Shown: positions 17,609-26,018 of the stretch, in pieces | Layout of the letters: each line of letters starts with the position of its first letter | Numbering within the stretch: the first letter of the stretch is position 1 | From: Candidatus Heimdallarchaeota archaeon | GTDB lineage: Archaea > Asgardarchaeota > Heimdallarchaeia > Hodarchaeales > Hodarchaeaceae | DNA length: 39,032 nucleotides | Assembly (NCBI GenBank): GCA_020353515.1 | Contig: CP070695.1 | Location: forward strand, 3,888,008 to 3,927,039 | Reading direction: 5' to 3' | Translations under genes and position numbers: made by a program | Notes under the pieces: generated by a model | Databases searched by the model: none | Told to the model about the DNA's origin: nothing | What the model saw: only the letters and a program-made list of their open reading frames with translations

Positions 17609-19636
17609 TTAGGCATACACCAACAAAATTTTGCCAGAAATAAGAAAAACCATAAGTATGCTGTTAAAAACTGTTGAACTCAAGAAATTACCTGTTTTAT
17701 TAAAGATTACTGCTGAAAAGACCCCTAAAACGCAAAATATACCAATACATATGCTGTATAAAATGAGGATAATAATTGGTTGATAAAAAAGAAGCTCAGA
17801 TAAGGTAATGCAAAGACTAGTTCCATAACCTATTCCTATGCAACTTCCACTAAATAAAGCTGATTTTCCAATCGACATCCACTTCTCATTATGTTTCTGG
17901 ATTTTTGTCTGATAGAGGCCCCGAAATAACAATTCTATCTCGAAATTAAAGAATAATAAGATTCCGAGTACTAGAATAAAGTCAAGATAAATGTCAAGTT
18001 CTATTGGTCGTGGGAATAGAAGAGGAACCTGGAAAATCAAAGCAGCTGTGTTAAACAATAGTATCCATAAACTAATCGTTATTAAAGGAGTAGTAATACA
18101 CCTCAGATTATTTTTAAATGATGAACTGAGGCCAATATCATCATAATGATATTTATAGCGTTTTCTTTCAAAAAAAATCACAAGAGATACTGGAATCAGT
18201 AGGAATAAGGCAGAAGTGAGGAGTTTTGGAATTATGAGTAGGTCAAACATCCAAAAATGAGTTAGAGAATTAATCGAGATCAATCCTGAAAACGATACAA
18301 ATAATGTAGAAATGGTGATATAAACAGCATACAGGCGCTTTTTATCTTTATAATTGAGATCTGGAGCTATTTCTGCAAGTGGAGACCTTGCTCCTATTCT
18401 AGAATCAGAAATGTTTGTGAAAGTTGGAAGTAACGCAGAAAGAGATCCAACTAATGTTAATAACCATCCCCCCATCTTTAGAAAATATGGCAATTGAAAA
18501 AATTTAGGGATTTCGGGGGATATACTCCTACAATTCATCGAATAATTAAACCAATGAGTAGTATTTTGCACAACGTCTAAGCTAATAGCTTCTTCAAAAT
18601 GACTCGTATCGGGGATTAAAACTAATCTCCTGGCACTATTATTATCGATATTTCCGAAGTTCCAAGTATGGTTACTCGATGTATGAATCGTATCACTAAT
18701 TACGTTCCACGGTACTTGTGGAAGGCCAGTGATGTCTATTGTTGCATTTGCCATAATATGACACTCTGCGTCAATTGTTGCTGGATGTTCATCACCCCCA
18801 ATAATCAAACAATAGTTCTTTATATTTGAAACATTAATATAATTTGAAACTGAACGGATCCTGAACTCCTCCTCAATGATAGTAGGATCATGGTTGGATA
18901 ACCATCTCCATTGAGTTAACATCTTTTCAATAGTAGGATGAGTCCATACCTGTGAAATTCCAAAGCTCTCCATGACTCCTTCAGCCATTCTACTAGCATC
19001 ATCCCAGCAGAAAATAGCACAACAAGCTTTAATACGACCAGTTCCAATCTTATTACCACTCTTCGGATTGATCCAGTCATCAAAAATCCCTGCTCGTGTT
19101 GCTGCGATGCCTCCCATACTATGACCAGAAACACCGATTCTAGTGACATCTATCAGGTTTTTGTAAGCAGAATCATTGATGAGCCACTCAATGGTTGAAT
19201 ATACACCCAATAGAGTTTCTAATCCCATATCAAAATAACCACCAGACCACCCGTGCCCAGGTTGATCAATAGCGATTGTAAAGAATCCTGCTTTCGCAAA
19301 TTGACGAGGATAATTCATTTGTATATCGGAACTAACACCAAATCCATGCATCCAAATTATAACAGGGTATCCTTCTACTGGTTGCTCTTTTTTCGGTTTA
19401 ATTGCATATCCAGCTACCCGATAATTCTCTATAAGTTTATTCTTAGCATCTTCTTGAGGAGTGACATCTGTTCTGTTAAAAAAACTGTTTAACTCATTCG
19501 AATATCTATGATAAGTATTGAATGAAATACGGGTTGGTAAATTTTCATCAGGAGTGAATGTTCCTATAACCATCAATGTGAGGCCTAAACAAAAAACAAT
19601 TGTCGAAGCTACGAGCACCTTGCGTATTGTTCTCAC
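17609..19636 (-). CDS. Membrane alpha/beta hydrolase fused to a multi-helix C-terminal domain
   Basis: The product has 675 residues. One N-terminal helix (about 7-27) is followed by an alpha/beta hydrolase domain: HGFGVSSD (oxyanion region, near 97), GVSGHSMGG with nucleophile Ser173, and a later DTSHFEE with the likely catalytic His. From about residue 385 the protein has some eight hydrophobic helices. One carries FEIELLFRGLY, which resembles motif 1 (EExxxR) of CPBP/CAAX-protease-like membrane proteins, but the first Glu of the pair is Ile and the later His motifs are not evident. The membrane part is therefore probably non-proteolytic or a different fold. The hydrolase domain may face outward and cleave esters or lipids. 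Normal dienelactone-type hydrolases are about 250-300 residues, so this is a large fusion. Confidence 0.7.
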   Translation of the reverse strand: MRTIRKVLVASTIVFCLGLTLMVIGTFTPDENLPTRISFNTYHRYSNELNSFFNRTDVTPQEDAKNKLIENYRVAGYAIKPKKEQPVEGYPVIIWMHGFGVSSDIQMNYPRQFAKAGFFTIAIDQPGHGWSGGYFDMGLETLLGVYSTIEWLINDSAYKNLIDVTRIGVSGHSMGGIAATRAGIFDDWINPKSGNKIGTGRIKACCAIFCWDDASRMAEGVMESFGISQVWTHPTIEKMLTQWRWLSNHDPTIIEEEFRIRSVSNYINVSNIKNYCLIIGGDEHPATIDAECHIMANATIDITGLPQVPWNVISDTIHTSSNHTWNFGNIDNNSARRLVLIPDTSHFEEAISLDVVQNTTHWFNYSMNCRSISPEIPKFFQLPYFLKMGGWLLTLVGSLSALLPTFTNISDSRIGARSPLAEIAPDLNYKDKKRLYAVYITISTLFVSFSGLISINSLTHFWMFDLLIIPKLLTSALFLLIPVSLVIFFERKRYKYHYDDIGLSSSFKNNLRCITTPLITISLWILLFNTAALIFQVPLLFPRPIELDIYLDFILVLGILLFFNFEIELLFRGLYQTKIQKHNEKWMSIGKSALFSGSCIGIGYGTSLCITLSELLFYQPIIILILYSICIGIFCVLGVFSAVIFNKTGNFLSSTVFNSILMVFLISGKILLVYA

Positions 19637-19762
19637 CGTAATTTCATTTATCTAATATCAATAATGCCAGACTTTTCTTCATCATTTAAGAAAGGTGTTT
19701 TTAAAATATTATTTCAATTTTCCTTGCTAATATTAAACTTAATGGAAAATGATGGAATAATA

Positions 19763-20920
19763 ATGAATAATGAAAACAAAAAGAAAGTATCAGTCATAGG
19801 AGCAGGCCACATGGGTCATGGTATTGCGGAAGTAGCTCTTTTAGCTGATTACTTTGTTTCTCTTCATGATATTGATGACGAAATAATTAACAGAGGAAAA
19901 TCGTTGATTGATTGGTCTTTAAAAAAATTCGTTGAAAAATCACAGATAACTGAAAAAAAGTATGAAGAACTAATTAACAACCTTGAAATTACCACTGATC
20001 TAGAAAAAGCAGCTGAAAACGCTATTCTTTGTATTGAAGCGGTACCTGAAAAATTAGAACTGAAAAAAGATATTTTTAGAAAACTAGATGAAATTACTCC
20101 CAAATACACTATCTTGGCATCAAATACATCGACAATGAGTATAACTGAAATTGGAAATGTAACACAAAGACCTGATAAAGTCGTTGGATTACATTTTCCT
20201 CCTCCTCCAGTCCTGGCGAGAGTTATCGAAATAGTTAGAGGAGACAAGACATCAGATCATACATTGAATTTTGTGGTTAATTTTGCTAAAAGAGCCGAAA
20301 AAGAGGTAATCATTTCCAAAGACAGCCCAGGTTTTATTTGTAATCGTATCATGGCGCCATCAATGCTTTTAATTCAACTGATGCTTGATAGGAACGAATA
20401 TACTCCCGAAAAAATAGATGCTGCAGCTTTGAATATAGGAATGATTATGGGTCCGTACGAGCTTCTTGATTATATTGGACTTGATATTCTACATGATAGT
20501 TCGAAATATTTTGCAGAACGCCTCTCGACAGATTACTCTCCAAGTCAAACGATATCAAAATTAGTTCAAGATAACAAATTAGGTCGAAAAACTGGGGAAG
20601 GAATTTATAAATGGTGTTCAGAAGGAAAAAGACCGATTATCGATCGGTCAGATCCAGCAGATTTTGATGTAATGGATTTAATGCGTGTTCAGATTAATGA
20701 AGCAGCCAAAGTTTTGGAAGAAGGGGTTGCAACTGTACGTGATATTGATCTAGGGATGAAACTCCATTATCATAATCCATGGGGACCTTTTGAATTAATA
20801 GAACATATGGATTTGGATGAATTGACAAATTTCCTTGACAATTTAGCTGATAAATATGGAAAAGAAGTCTTTCGAGCCCATGATTGGATACGCAACAAAA
20901 GTCTTCTTGAACGCCTTTAA
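19763..20920 (+). CDS. 3-hydroxyacyl-CoA dehydrogenase
   Basis: From the ATG at 19763 the product has 385 residues; an in-frame ATG at 19742 adds seven. The extension to 19664 is rejected because it reads as hydrophobic low-complexity sequence spanning a TATA-like run near 19697. The NAD motif VIGAGHMGHGIAE is at 11-23, SNTS at 120-123, and the catalytic His144/Glu156 pair sits in GLHFPPPP...VIEIV. The usual HFFNP motif is altered to HFPPPP. The C-terminal 3HCDH part has CNRI and GPFELIEHMDLD. The enzyme oxidises (S)-3-hydroxyacyl-CoA to 3-ketoacyl-CoA with NAD. There is no fused hydratase, so it depends on separate crotonases such as the one at 28.6 kb. It is divergent from the hydrolase gene. 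Confidence 0.85.
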   Translation: MNNENKKKVSVIGAGHMGHGIAEVALLADYFVSLHDIDDEIINRGKSLIDWSLKKFVEKSQITEKKYEELINNLEITTDLEKAAENAILCIEAVPEKLELKKDIFRKLDEITPKYTILASNTSTMSITEIGNVTQRPDKVVGLHFPPPPVLARVIEIVRGDKTSDHTLNFVVNFAKRAEKEVIISKDSPGFICNRIMAPSMLLIQLMLDRNEYTPEKIDAAALNIGMIMGPYELLDYIGLDILHDSSKYFAERLSTDYSPSQTISKLVQDNKLGRKTGEGIYKWCSEGKRPIIDRSDPADFDVMDLMRVQINEAAKVLEEGVATVRDIDLGMKLHYHNPWGPFELIEHMDLDELTNFLDNLADKYGKEVFRAHDWIRNKSLLERL

Positions 20921-20945
20921 TAAGACTTATTCTTCTAAAAAGAAA

Positions 20946-21758
20946 TTAAAAAACATCTAAGTCTTTTCCCGATATAACTTCTCCTGAATAAACTTCACGA
21001 ACCTCATTCAACAGATCCATCTCTTTTCTCCCCATAAAGAGTTGATGATATAGAATTAATAGCTTAGGTTTGATTTTTGTCGCGATATCTCCCAATTCAT
21101 AAGATGAGGTATGGTAAGCAGAATGATAACGTATCCATTCTGGTTCTCTTTCAGTTAAACCGTCAGTAGAATAAACTTCATGCAATAGTACATCACAATT
21201 CCGCGCAAATTGTATAAATTTAGGTGTTGGAGCTGTATCCCCTGAAATAACAATTGATTTATCTAGAGTAATAAATTTAAATCCAAATGCTGGCCATGAA
21301 CCATGTTTTACGTAAATTGCTTCAACTTTAAGACGTTCATCTGTATAAACTACTCCAGATTTAACTTCATGTACATTGACTTCGTAACCATCCATTGAAG
21401 TGGGTTCTAATCCCTTATCTCTCTCTTCTATATCCATTTTATATGCTGCAAGGATGTGATTCGTCATAGATTCAAGTCCTTGAGGGCCATATACTTCTAA
21501 TGGTTGTTTACGGCCCTCAACCGCAGGGGTAAAAATCAAATCAGGATATCCTGTTGTGTGATCAGAGTGCATATGGGTCAAGAACGCTTTTGTCATTTGC
21601 GATGGCTTTATTCCCGCTGCGACCGCTCTCCTGACTACACCGGGACCAAAATCTATAATGTATACTTTTTGATTACTTTTTATTGCTAAGGAAGAACCAA
21701 ACCGTTCTGGATCAGGAATAGGAGTTCCTGTTCCTAATAAAATTATTTCCGTTTCCAA
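20946..21758 (-). CDS. Metallo-beta-lactamase fold hydrolase, RNase Z-like
   Basis: The product has 270 residues. It begins with LLGTGTPIPDPERFGSS, then IIDFGPG, the metal motif THMHSDHTTGYPDL (HxHxDH), GDTAPTP and a late LLILYHQ histidine. This order is that of the RNase Z/arylsulfatase-like branch of metallo-beta-lactamases with two zinc ions. The N-terminal GTGTP motif also occurs in tRNase Z, but the exosite expected for tRNA cleavage is not clear. A role as phosphodiesterase, arylsulfatase-like or lactonase-type hydrolase is possible. It is convergent with the hydroxyacyl-CoA dehydrogenase gene and lies 38 bases after the membrane-protein gene on the same strand, suggesting co-transcription. 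Confidence 0.8.
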   Translation of the reverse strand: METEIILLGTGTPIPDPERFGSSLAIKSNQKVYIIDFGPGVVRRAVAAGIKPSQMTKAFLTHMHSDHTTGYPDLIFTPAVEGRKQPLEVYGPQGLESMTNHILAAYKMDIEERDKGLEPTSMDGYEVNVHEVKSGVVYTDERLKVEAIYVKHGSWPAFGFKFITLDKSIVISGDTAPTPKFIQFARNCDVLLHEVYSTDGLTEREPEWIRYHSAYHTSSYELGDIATKIKPKLLILYHQLFMGRKEMDLLNEVREVYSGEVISGKDLDVF

Positions 21759-21796
21759 AGTGATTTCCTCGAATCGATTTTAACTGTACTTATAGG

Positions 21797-22918
21797 TTAT
21801 TCGCAATATTTTTCTATTCCACTAGCCCAAACAAGGGCAATGCAACTTATTGTCGATCCCATAAATGCAGTTAGTGGGGGAACATATGGATCACCTGTTA
21901 CAAAATTGAGTGCTAAAATGAATGCAACCTCAAGTATTGAAGGGATAAGCCATTGATATCGATAATTAAATCTCCAGCAGATAATCCCAAGAAAAATCGT
22001 ATATCCTAGATGAACCACGACATTTCCTAATAAACCAAGCGGAAGATAGAACCAAATATCAATCATTTCAATAATAATTGTAAAAAAACCAGCAGTGATC
22101 AACATTATAATTTCATTTCTCTCTTCTAATCCCCGAGTGAATTGAGTTAAGAAAGGGTTCACCCATGTTCTACTCATCAAAGTAAATGCAGAAATTATTG
22201 CGATTATACCGAGTAAAGAAGCTATCATAATTCCCGTTATTCGGTTTCGTGACATAGGAAAGTTGGTGTATTTTAATGTGAGTTCTGTAGGGGATTGAAA
22301 GCCTTCCCAAATCTCAATGATTCCACAGGTAATATCGAAAGTGATTTTTGCACTTAACTGGTTATTAGATCTGTTATAGAGTTCTGCGTCAAAACTACTT
22401 TGAGCTCCTAATAATCCTGAGAGTTCTTGATCACTAGGCCAGTAAGTTCGTTTTCGGGTAACGAATAAGTCATAAGGTTGGTTTTCCCTTCCAGTGAAGC
22501 CAGTTGGATCAATTACGGAATAAATTTCCCCTCCTTTCACACCAAACATCATCAGTACATTTGGAACATGCACCCACCAGATGGAATAGTTGCCCTGTAA
22601 CGCCCCATTCTGATAAACGGTTCCATTTGGATGAGCGAGGAAGTATTCGATCCTATTATCATACTCAAGGGTCACATTGGTATGGGTGTCGTTCAGGGCA
22701 TTACTCCTTAAAATGAACTCTGATTGTTCCCCTTTCACACCCCTTTCATATTGGTAATTGCTAGTATAATTTTTTTGGAATAGGTAAATATCTTTAGGAT
22801 TGATATCTCCTATCATTCCTTCAATTTCAATTGTTAGTTGATTAATAACAAATGAACCCGCTGCAATACCTACAACTAAGAGAATGATTGTTCTCCGAGT
22901 CTTCGTATCAAGAACCAT
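21797..22918 (-). CDS. Membrane protein with large extracellular domain, family unknown
   Basis: The product has 373 residues. A hydrophobic segment near residues 9-25 is followed by about 190 residues rich in N-x-S/T sequons and beta pattern (for example NDTHTNVTLEY, TYWPSDQELSGLL). Then come four or five hydrophobic helices up to the C-terminus. This suggests an exported domain on a small membrane anchor. I do not recognise the family; the outline (one helix, exported domain, terminal helices) recalls DUF3068-type proteins but without a decisive motif. It is divergent from the cyclophilin-like gene and upstream of the RNase Z-like gene on the same strand. Confidence 0.6.
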   Translation of the reverse strand: MVLDTKTRRTIILLVVGIAAGSFVINQLTIEIEGMIGDINPKDIYLFQKNYTSNYQYERGVKGEQSEFILRSNALNDTHTNVTLEYDNRIEYFLAHPNGTVYQNGALQGNYSIWWVHVPNVLMMFGVKGGEIYSVIDPTGFTGRENQPYDLFVTRKRTYWPSDQELSGLLGAQSSFDAELYNRSNNQLSAKITFDITCGIIEIWEGFQSPTELTLKYTNFPMSRNRITGIMIASLLGIIAIISAFTLMSRTWVNPFLTQFTRGLEERNEIIMLITAGFFTIIIEMIDIWFYLPLGLLGNVVVHLGYTIFLGIICWRFNYRYQWLIPSILEVAFILALNFVTGDPYVPPLTAFMGSTISCIALVWASGIEKYCE

Positions 22919-23032
22919 TTTGGTGACCGGCTTAAAGATTCAATATGGCTTTAGAAATCATCAAAAATTAAATACATTTCTAGTAAAACGTTTATATCAT
23001 GCTGAATATTGAATTAACAAGAGATGATTTAA

Positions 23033-23425
23033 ATGAATGATCAATCAACACCCCAAATTCGAATGAAAATTAATTCACATCACTGGGACATCATCCTTAA
23101 CGGTTCTAGTCCAAAAACTGGATCTCAAATTCTACATCTTTTGCCAATTGAGAGTGAAGTGAGAACATGGGGAGAAGAAATTTATTTTTCCATTCCCTTA
23201 AGCATGCCAGAGGAAAATGCAAAGAGTACTGTGACATTAGGGGATGTAGCTTATTGGCCAGAAGGTCAGTGCTTTTGTGTGTTTTTTGGTAAGACTCCTC
23301 TCACAACAACATTAGATGAAATAAAACCTGCCTCACCAGTTAATGTGTTTGGTAAAGTCTTAGGGGATTTAGGCAAATTGAAAACGATTAGTTCTGGTGT
23401 GAAAGTTCTTTTAGAAAAGATCTAG
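23033..23425 (+). CDS. Cyclophilin-like fold protein (PF04126 type)
   Basis: The product has 130 residues with the family pattern TWGEEIYFSIP, LGDVAYWPEGQCFCVFFGKTPL and a final hydrophobic helix. These single-domain proteins of archaea and bacteria adopt a cyclophilin-like beta-barrel. No catalytic prolyl isomerase residues are known for them and the function is unsettled. Length is typical. The last 84 bases of the gene belong to the repeat unit that was tandemly copied downstream. The gene converges with the thioredoxin-like gene only six bases away. Confidence 0.75.
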   Translation: MNDQSTPQIRMKINSHHWDIILNGSSPKTGSQILHLLPIESEVRTWGEEIYFSIPLSMPEENAKSTVTLGDVAYWPEGQCFCVFFGKTPLTTTLDEIKPASPVNVFGKVLGDLGKLKTISSGVKVLLEKI

Positions 23426-24066
23426 CAAATTTTATTCTAGATAGCTCAGAAGCTGCTCAGTGTTGGAAATATCTGAAAGAGTTTCGCCATTTACAACAAA
23501 CAGAGGGGTTCGGAACCCCTTAACGGTAAATTTTATTTGATTCCACAGGCTTTTTCTAACGTCGACAATCTTAATACCGATTCCAGTGTTTTCTTGTACA
23601 TATTTAGCTATATTTATTGCATTCCAATCCTTATCGGAATAGAAGTGTCCAACACGATCACCTACTCCATCAAGATTGACAGTTGGGTTTTTAAAGCTTA
23701 TAAATCCCGTACCACGAAATCCCTTGGCATGTTTTCCAGCACCTTGTTGATTTGTAATTGATCGTGTATCGATATTTATTGACTTAACATATAATATAAT
23801 CTTACTTTGATCAGTCAAATATTGCCCCTCATCATGTTCTAGAAAGATCAACCGGAATTTTTCACAGTTTGGATATCTGTAAATTTTGCAGGTATTTTCA
23901 TGAAATTAAAAGGGTAACCAGTTCTGATGAAAACATTAACCAGAATATAAATCAATTAAAAATGCCAATAATAGCCTTTAAATTAAAATTACGAATTATT
24001 AGAGGGATCTAAAGGTATAAGACTGATTCTTGTAATTCAGTGAAATCTTAAATCATCAAAGGCATT
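23342..24066. repeat. Tandem duplication, copy A
   Basis: Copy A starts inside the cyclophilin-like gene (AATGTGTTTGG), contains the whole thioredoxin-like gene on the minus strand and its upstream spacer, and ends with CAAAGGCATT. It matches 24072-24816 almost throughout, with scattered substitutions and small indels. The offset is 730 bases. Copy A keeps the natural 5' junction to the intact cyclophilin-like gene. Confidence 0.9.
23432..23818 (-). CDS. Thioredoxin-fold-like small protein, copy A
   Basis: The product has 128 residues from a TTG at 23818. The frame extends to a TTG at 23851, but GATGAGGGG lies just before 23818 and is conserved in both copies, favouring the shorter form. The pattern KIILYVKSINIDTRS, a loop with KNPTVNLDG, then WNQIKFTVKGFRTPLFVVNGE resembles a thioredoxin-like fold whose TP would be the cis-Pro. 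There is no CxxC redox motif, so it is not a thiol oxidoreductase by itself. The role is unknown. It differs from copy B at a number of positions and by one codon in the KHAKGFRGTG loop, while both frames remain intact. Confidence 0.6.
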   Translation of the reverse strand: MTDQSKIILYVKSINIDTRSITNQQGAGKHAKGFRGTGFISFKNPTVNLDGVGDRVGHFYSDKDWNAINIAKYVQENTGIGIKIVDVRKSLWNQIKFTVKGFRTPLFVVNGETLSDISNTEQLLSYLE

Positions 24067-24071
24067 TTGTC

Positions 24072-24155
24072 AATGTGTTTGGTAAAGTCTTAGGGGATTT
24101 AGGAAAATTAAAAACTATTATTTCTGGTGTGAAAGTTCTTTTAGAAAAGATCTAG
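24072..24155 (+). pseudogene. Duplicated 3' tail of the cyclophilin-like gene
   Basis: This stretch repeats the last 27 codons and TAG stop of the cyclophilin-like gene (compare 23342-23425), with no start codon region or rest of the domain. It is a by-product of the tandem duplication and cannot make a folded domain. Confidence 0.85.
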
Positions 24156-24161
24156 CAAATT

Positions 24162-24545
24162 TTATTCTAGATAGCTCAGAAGCTGCTCAGTGTTGGAAAT
24201 ATCTGAAAGGGTTTCACCATTTACGATAAATAGAGGGGTTCGGAACCTCTTAACTGTAAATTTTATTTGATTCCACAGACTTTTTCCTATATCGATAACC
24301 TCAATTTTGATTCCAGTGTTCTCTTGTACATATTTAGCAATATTTATTGCATTCCAATCCTTATCGGAATAGAAGTGGCCAGTACGATCACCTACTCCAT
24401 CAAGGTTGACTGTTGGGTTTTTAAAGCTCATAAATCCCATACCACGATCACAGGGATGTTTTCCACCGCCTTGTTGACTCGCAATTGATCGTGTATCGAT
24501 ATTTATCGACTTGACATATAATATAATCTTACTTTGTTCAGTCAA
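24162..24545 (-). CDS. Thioredoxin-fold-like small protein, copy B
   Basis: The product has 127 residues from a TTG at 24545, preceded by the conserved GATGAGGGG. It is a close paralogue of the protein at 23432-23818: same KIILYVKSINIDTRS start, KNPTVNLDG loop, RTPLFIVNGE and LLSYLE end. The loop reads KHPCDRGMG here, which introduces a single Cys absent from copy A. The frame is intact and most differences look conservative, suggesting that both copies are or were recently functional. No family name is recognised and no CxxC is present. Confidence 0.6.
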   Translation of the reverse strand: MTEQSKIILYVKSINIDTRSIASQQGGGKHPCDRGMGFMSFKNPTVNLDGVGDRTGHFYSDKDWNAINIAKYVQENTGIKIEVIDIGKSLWNQIKFTVKRFRTPLFIVNGETLSDISNTEQLLSYLE

Positions 24546-24814
24546 AAATTGCCCCTCATCATTTTCTTGACATTTATTATTGTTAACAATATATGCTTTA
24601 GAAAGAGAAACCTTAATTTTTCACAGTTTGGATATCTGTAAATTCTGCAGGTATTTTCAAGAAAATAAGAGGGTAATAAGTTCTAATGGAAATATAAACC
24701 AGAAATATAAACTAATTGAAAATTACATATAATTAAAATTAGGAATTATTAGAGGGATCTAAAGGTACAAGACTGATTCTTGTAATTCAGTGAAATCTTA
24801 AATCGCCAAAGGCA

Positions 24815-25879
24815 TTAGATCTTGGACACATGATAGTAATATCTTTTCTGGAGTTGATTATCGATTCTGTGAACACAATTCTCTCCGTCAGCAATTCGAT
24901 CTTCACAAAGATCGAGATTTCCTTCCTTTTCAAACATTTCTTGTAATTCATTTCCTATTTTAATTTCTCGTTCCCAAATATCCCTTGCATTTTGGGTAAA
25001 ATCTATTACTGTGAATGTAAGATTGTTTTTTTTCAAAACTTGAGCCATTTTGGTTTGGTTGGGTTCTAAAATATGTTGTTGTTCTTTGGAGTCTATAATT
25101 TGGGCGAAAAATATTCCCATTTGACCATTTGGTTTTAAAAATTCTTTTAGTTTAGCTATGGTTACTTCTAAATTATCTACATTGATTGGATAAAGAGTAT
25201 CTATAGCATAAATTGCAGTAAAAGATGAAGGTAAAAAAGAAAGGTTATTTATATTACCTACGTGAAATTCTAGAACATTGTCATTTGATTTTGTATTGGT
25301 TTTCGCCCATTGAATGAGTTGTTCTGCGAAATCGATTCCAGTGATTTTAGCTCCCGTTTTCTGTTGAATGTATTCAGTTACTTTTCCTAGTCCACATCCT
25401 AAGTCTAAGACTAAATCATTCGAATTCAGATTCAATGTTGATATGAGCGATTCTAATTGGTCCATATCAAGAACATTAAACTGAAAAAGGTTCTTTCCAA
25501 ACACTCTTTCACAGAACACGGCATATGCCTTACTTTTGGCACATCTAATGAGATTATCATTATACCAATCACTCATCTGCTTAGAACGAATTACTTTTCC
25601 TATTTCTCTCCCACTTTTAGTAAGTTTAAGTTCGGTTCCATCATCAATAATTAGGTTTCTTATAATTAATGATTTAATTGCAGAATCGGAATCTACATTC
25701 TTCTCAGATACCATTCTAAGTTTTTTAATTCCTTTAGCTGTAAGAGTAATCCTTAGATTTTCAGAAATTGTTATTTCTTTAGTCTTAGGATCCTTATCTC
25801 TCGTATGGAGTTCAATGATAATCCCTAATACTGTTTTCTCATCTTCTGTCAGATTTGTATTTTTATTTGTGGTTACCAT
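24815..25879 (-). CDS. SAM-dependent methyltransferase with N-terminal winged-helix-like region
   Basis: The product has 354 residues. Residues 1-100 are charged and helix-rich, with LTAKGIKKL and LTKSGREIG segments typical of winged-helix regulators. A class I methyltransferase domain follows with motif I VLDLGCGLGKVTEY (about 157-170), the acidic GIDFAE, and the motif IYAIDTLYPI. The C-terminal part holds two Cys. Its substrate is unknown; the Asp-rich pocket and small-molecule type resemble UbiE/Coq5-like enzymes. The fused winged helix suggests a DNA- or regulator-linked role, but this is inference. Its stop codon marks the end of the tandem duplication. It is upstream of copy B on the same strand. 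Confidence 0.75.
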   Translation of the reverse strand: MVTTNKNTNLTEDEKTVLGIIIELHTRDKDPKTKEITISENLRITLTAKGIKKLRMVSEKNVDSDSAIKSLIIRNLIIDDGTELKLTKSGREIGKVIRSKQMSDWYNDNLIRCAKSKAYAVFCERVFGKNLFQFNVLDMDQLESLISTLNLNSNDLVLDLGCGLGKVTEYIQQKTGAKITGIDFAEQLIQWAKTNTKSNDNVLEFHVGNINNLSFLPSSFTAIYAIDTLYPINVDNLEVTIAKLKEFLKPNGQMGIFFAQIIDSKEQQHILEPNQTKMAQVLKKNNLTFTVIDFTQNARDIWEREIKIGNELQEMFEKEGNLDLCEDRIADGENCVHRIDNQLQKRYYYHVSKI

Positions 25880-26018
25880 ATTTTTTTCACTCTGTTTAAA
25901 AAGAGATAAAGAAGAATCAGTTCAAATTTCATTATAAACCAATTGAATGGGGCAAAAAATCAAATAAAGTTCACGAACCGAGGAGAAATTATAATATCAT
26001 CAATTATAGATAAAATTA

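Larger units (their letters stand above)
24072..24816. repeat. Tandem duplication, copy B
   Basis: Copy B begins with AATGTGTTTGG after a 5-base junction (TTGTC) and ends with CAAAGGCATT at the stop codon of the methyltransferase gene. It carries about 25 extra bases around 24570-24600 compared with copy A. The junction to the methyltransferase shows that copy B holds the ancestral 3' context, so the array arose by direct duplication of one unit and both copies have since diverged. Confidence 0.9.

Noticed and set aside
19864..20247. 127-residue minus-strand frame inside the hydroxyacyl-CoA dehydrogenase gene
   Set aside because: It is Ser/Ile-rich without any domain pattern and lies entirely antisense to a well-supported gene.
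25536..25937. 133-residue plus-strand frame over the methyltransferase 5' end
   Set aside because: Low-complexity hydrophobic translation antisense to the methyltransferase; no ribosome binding site.
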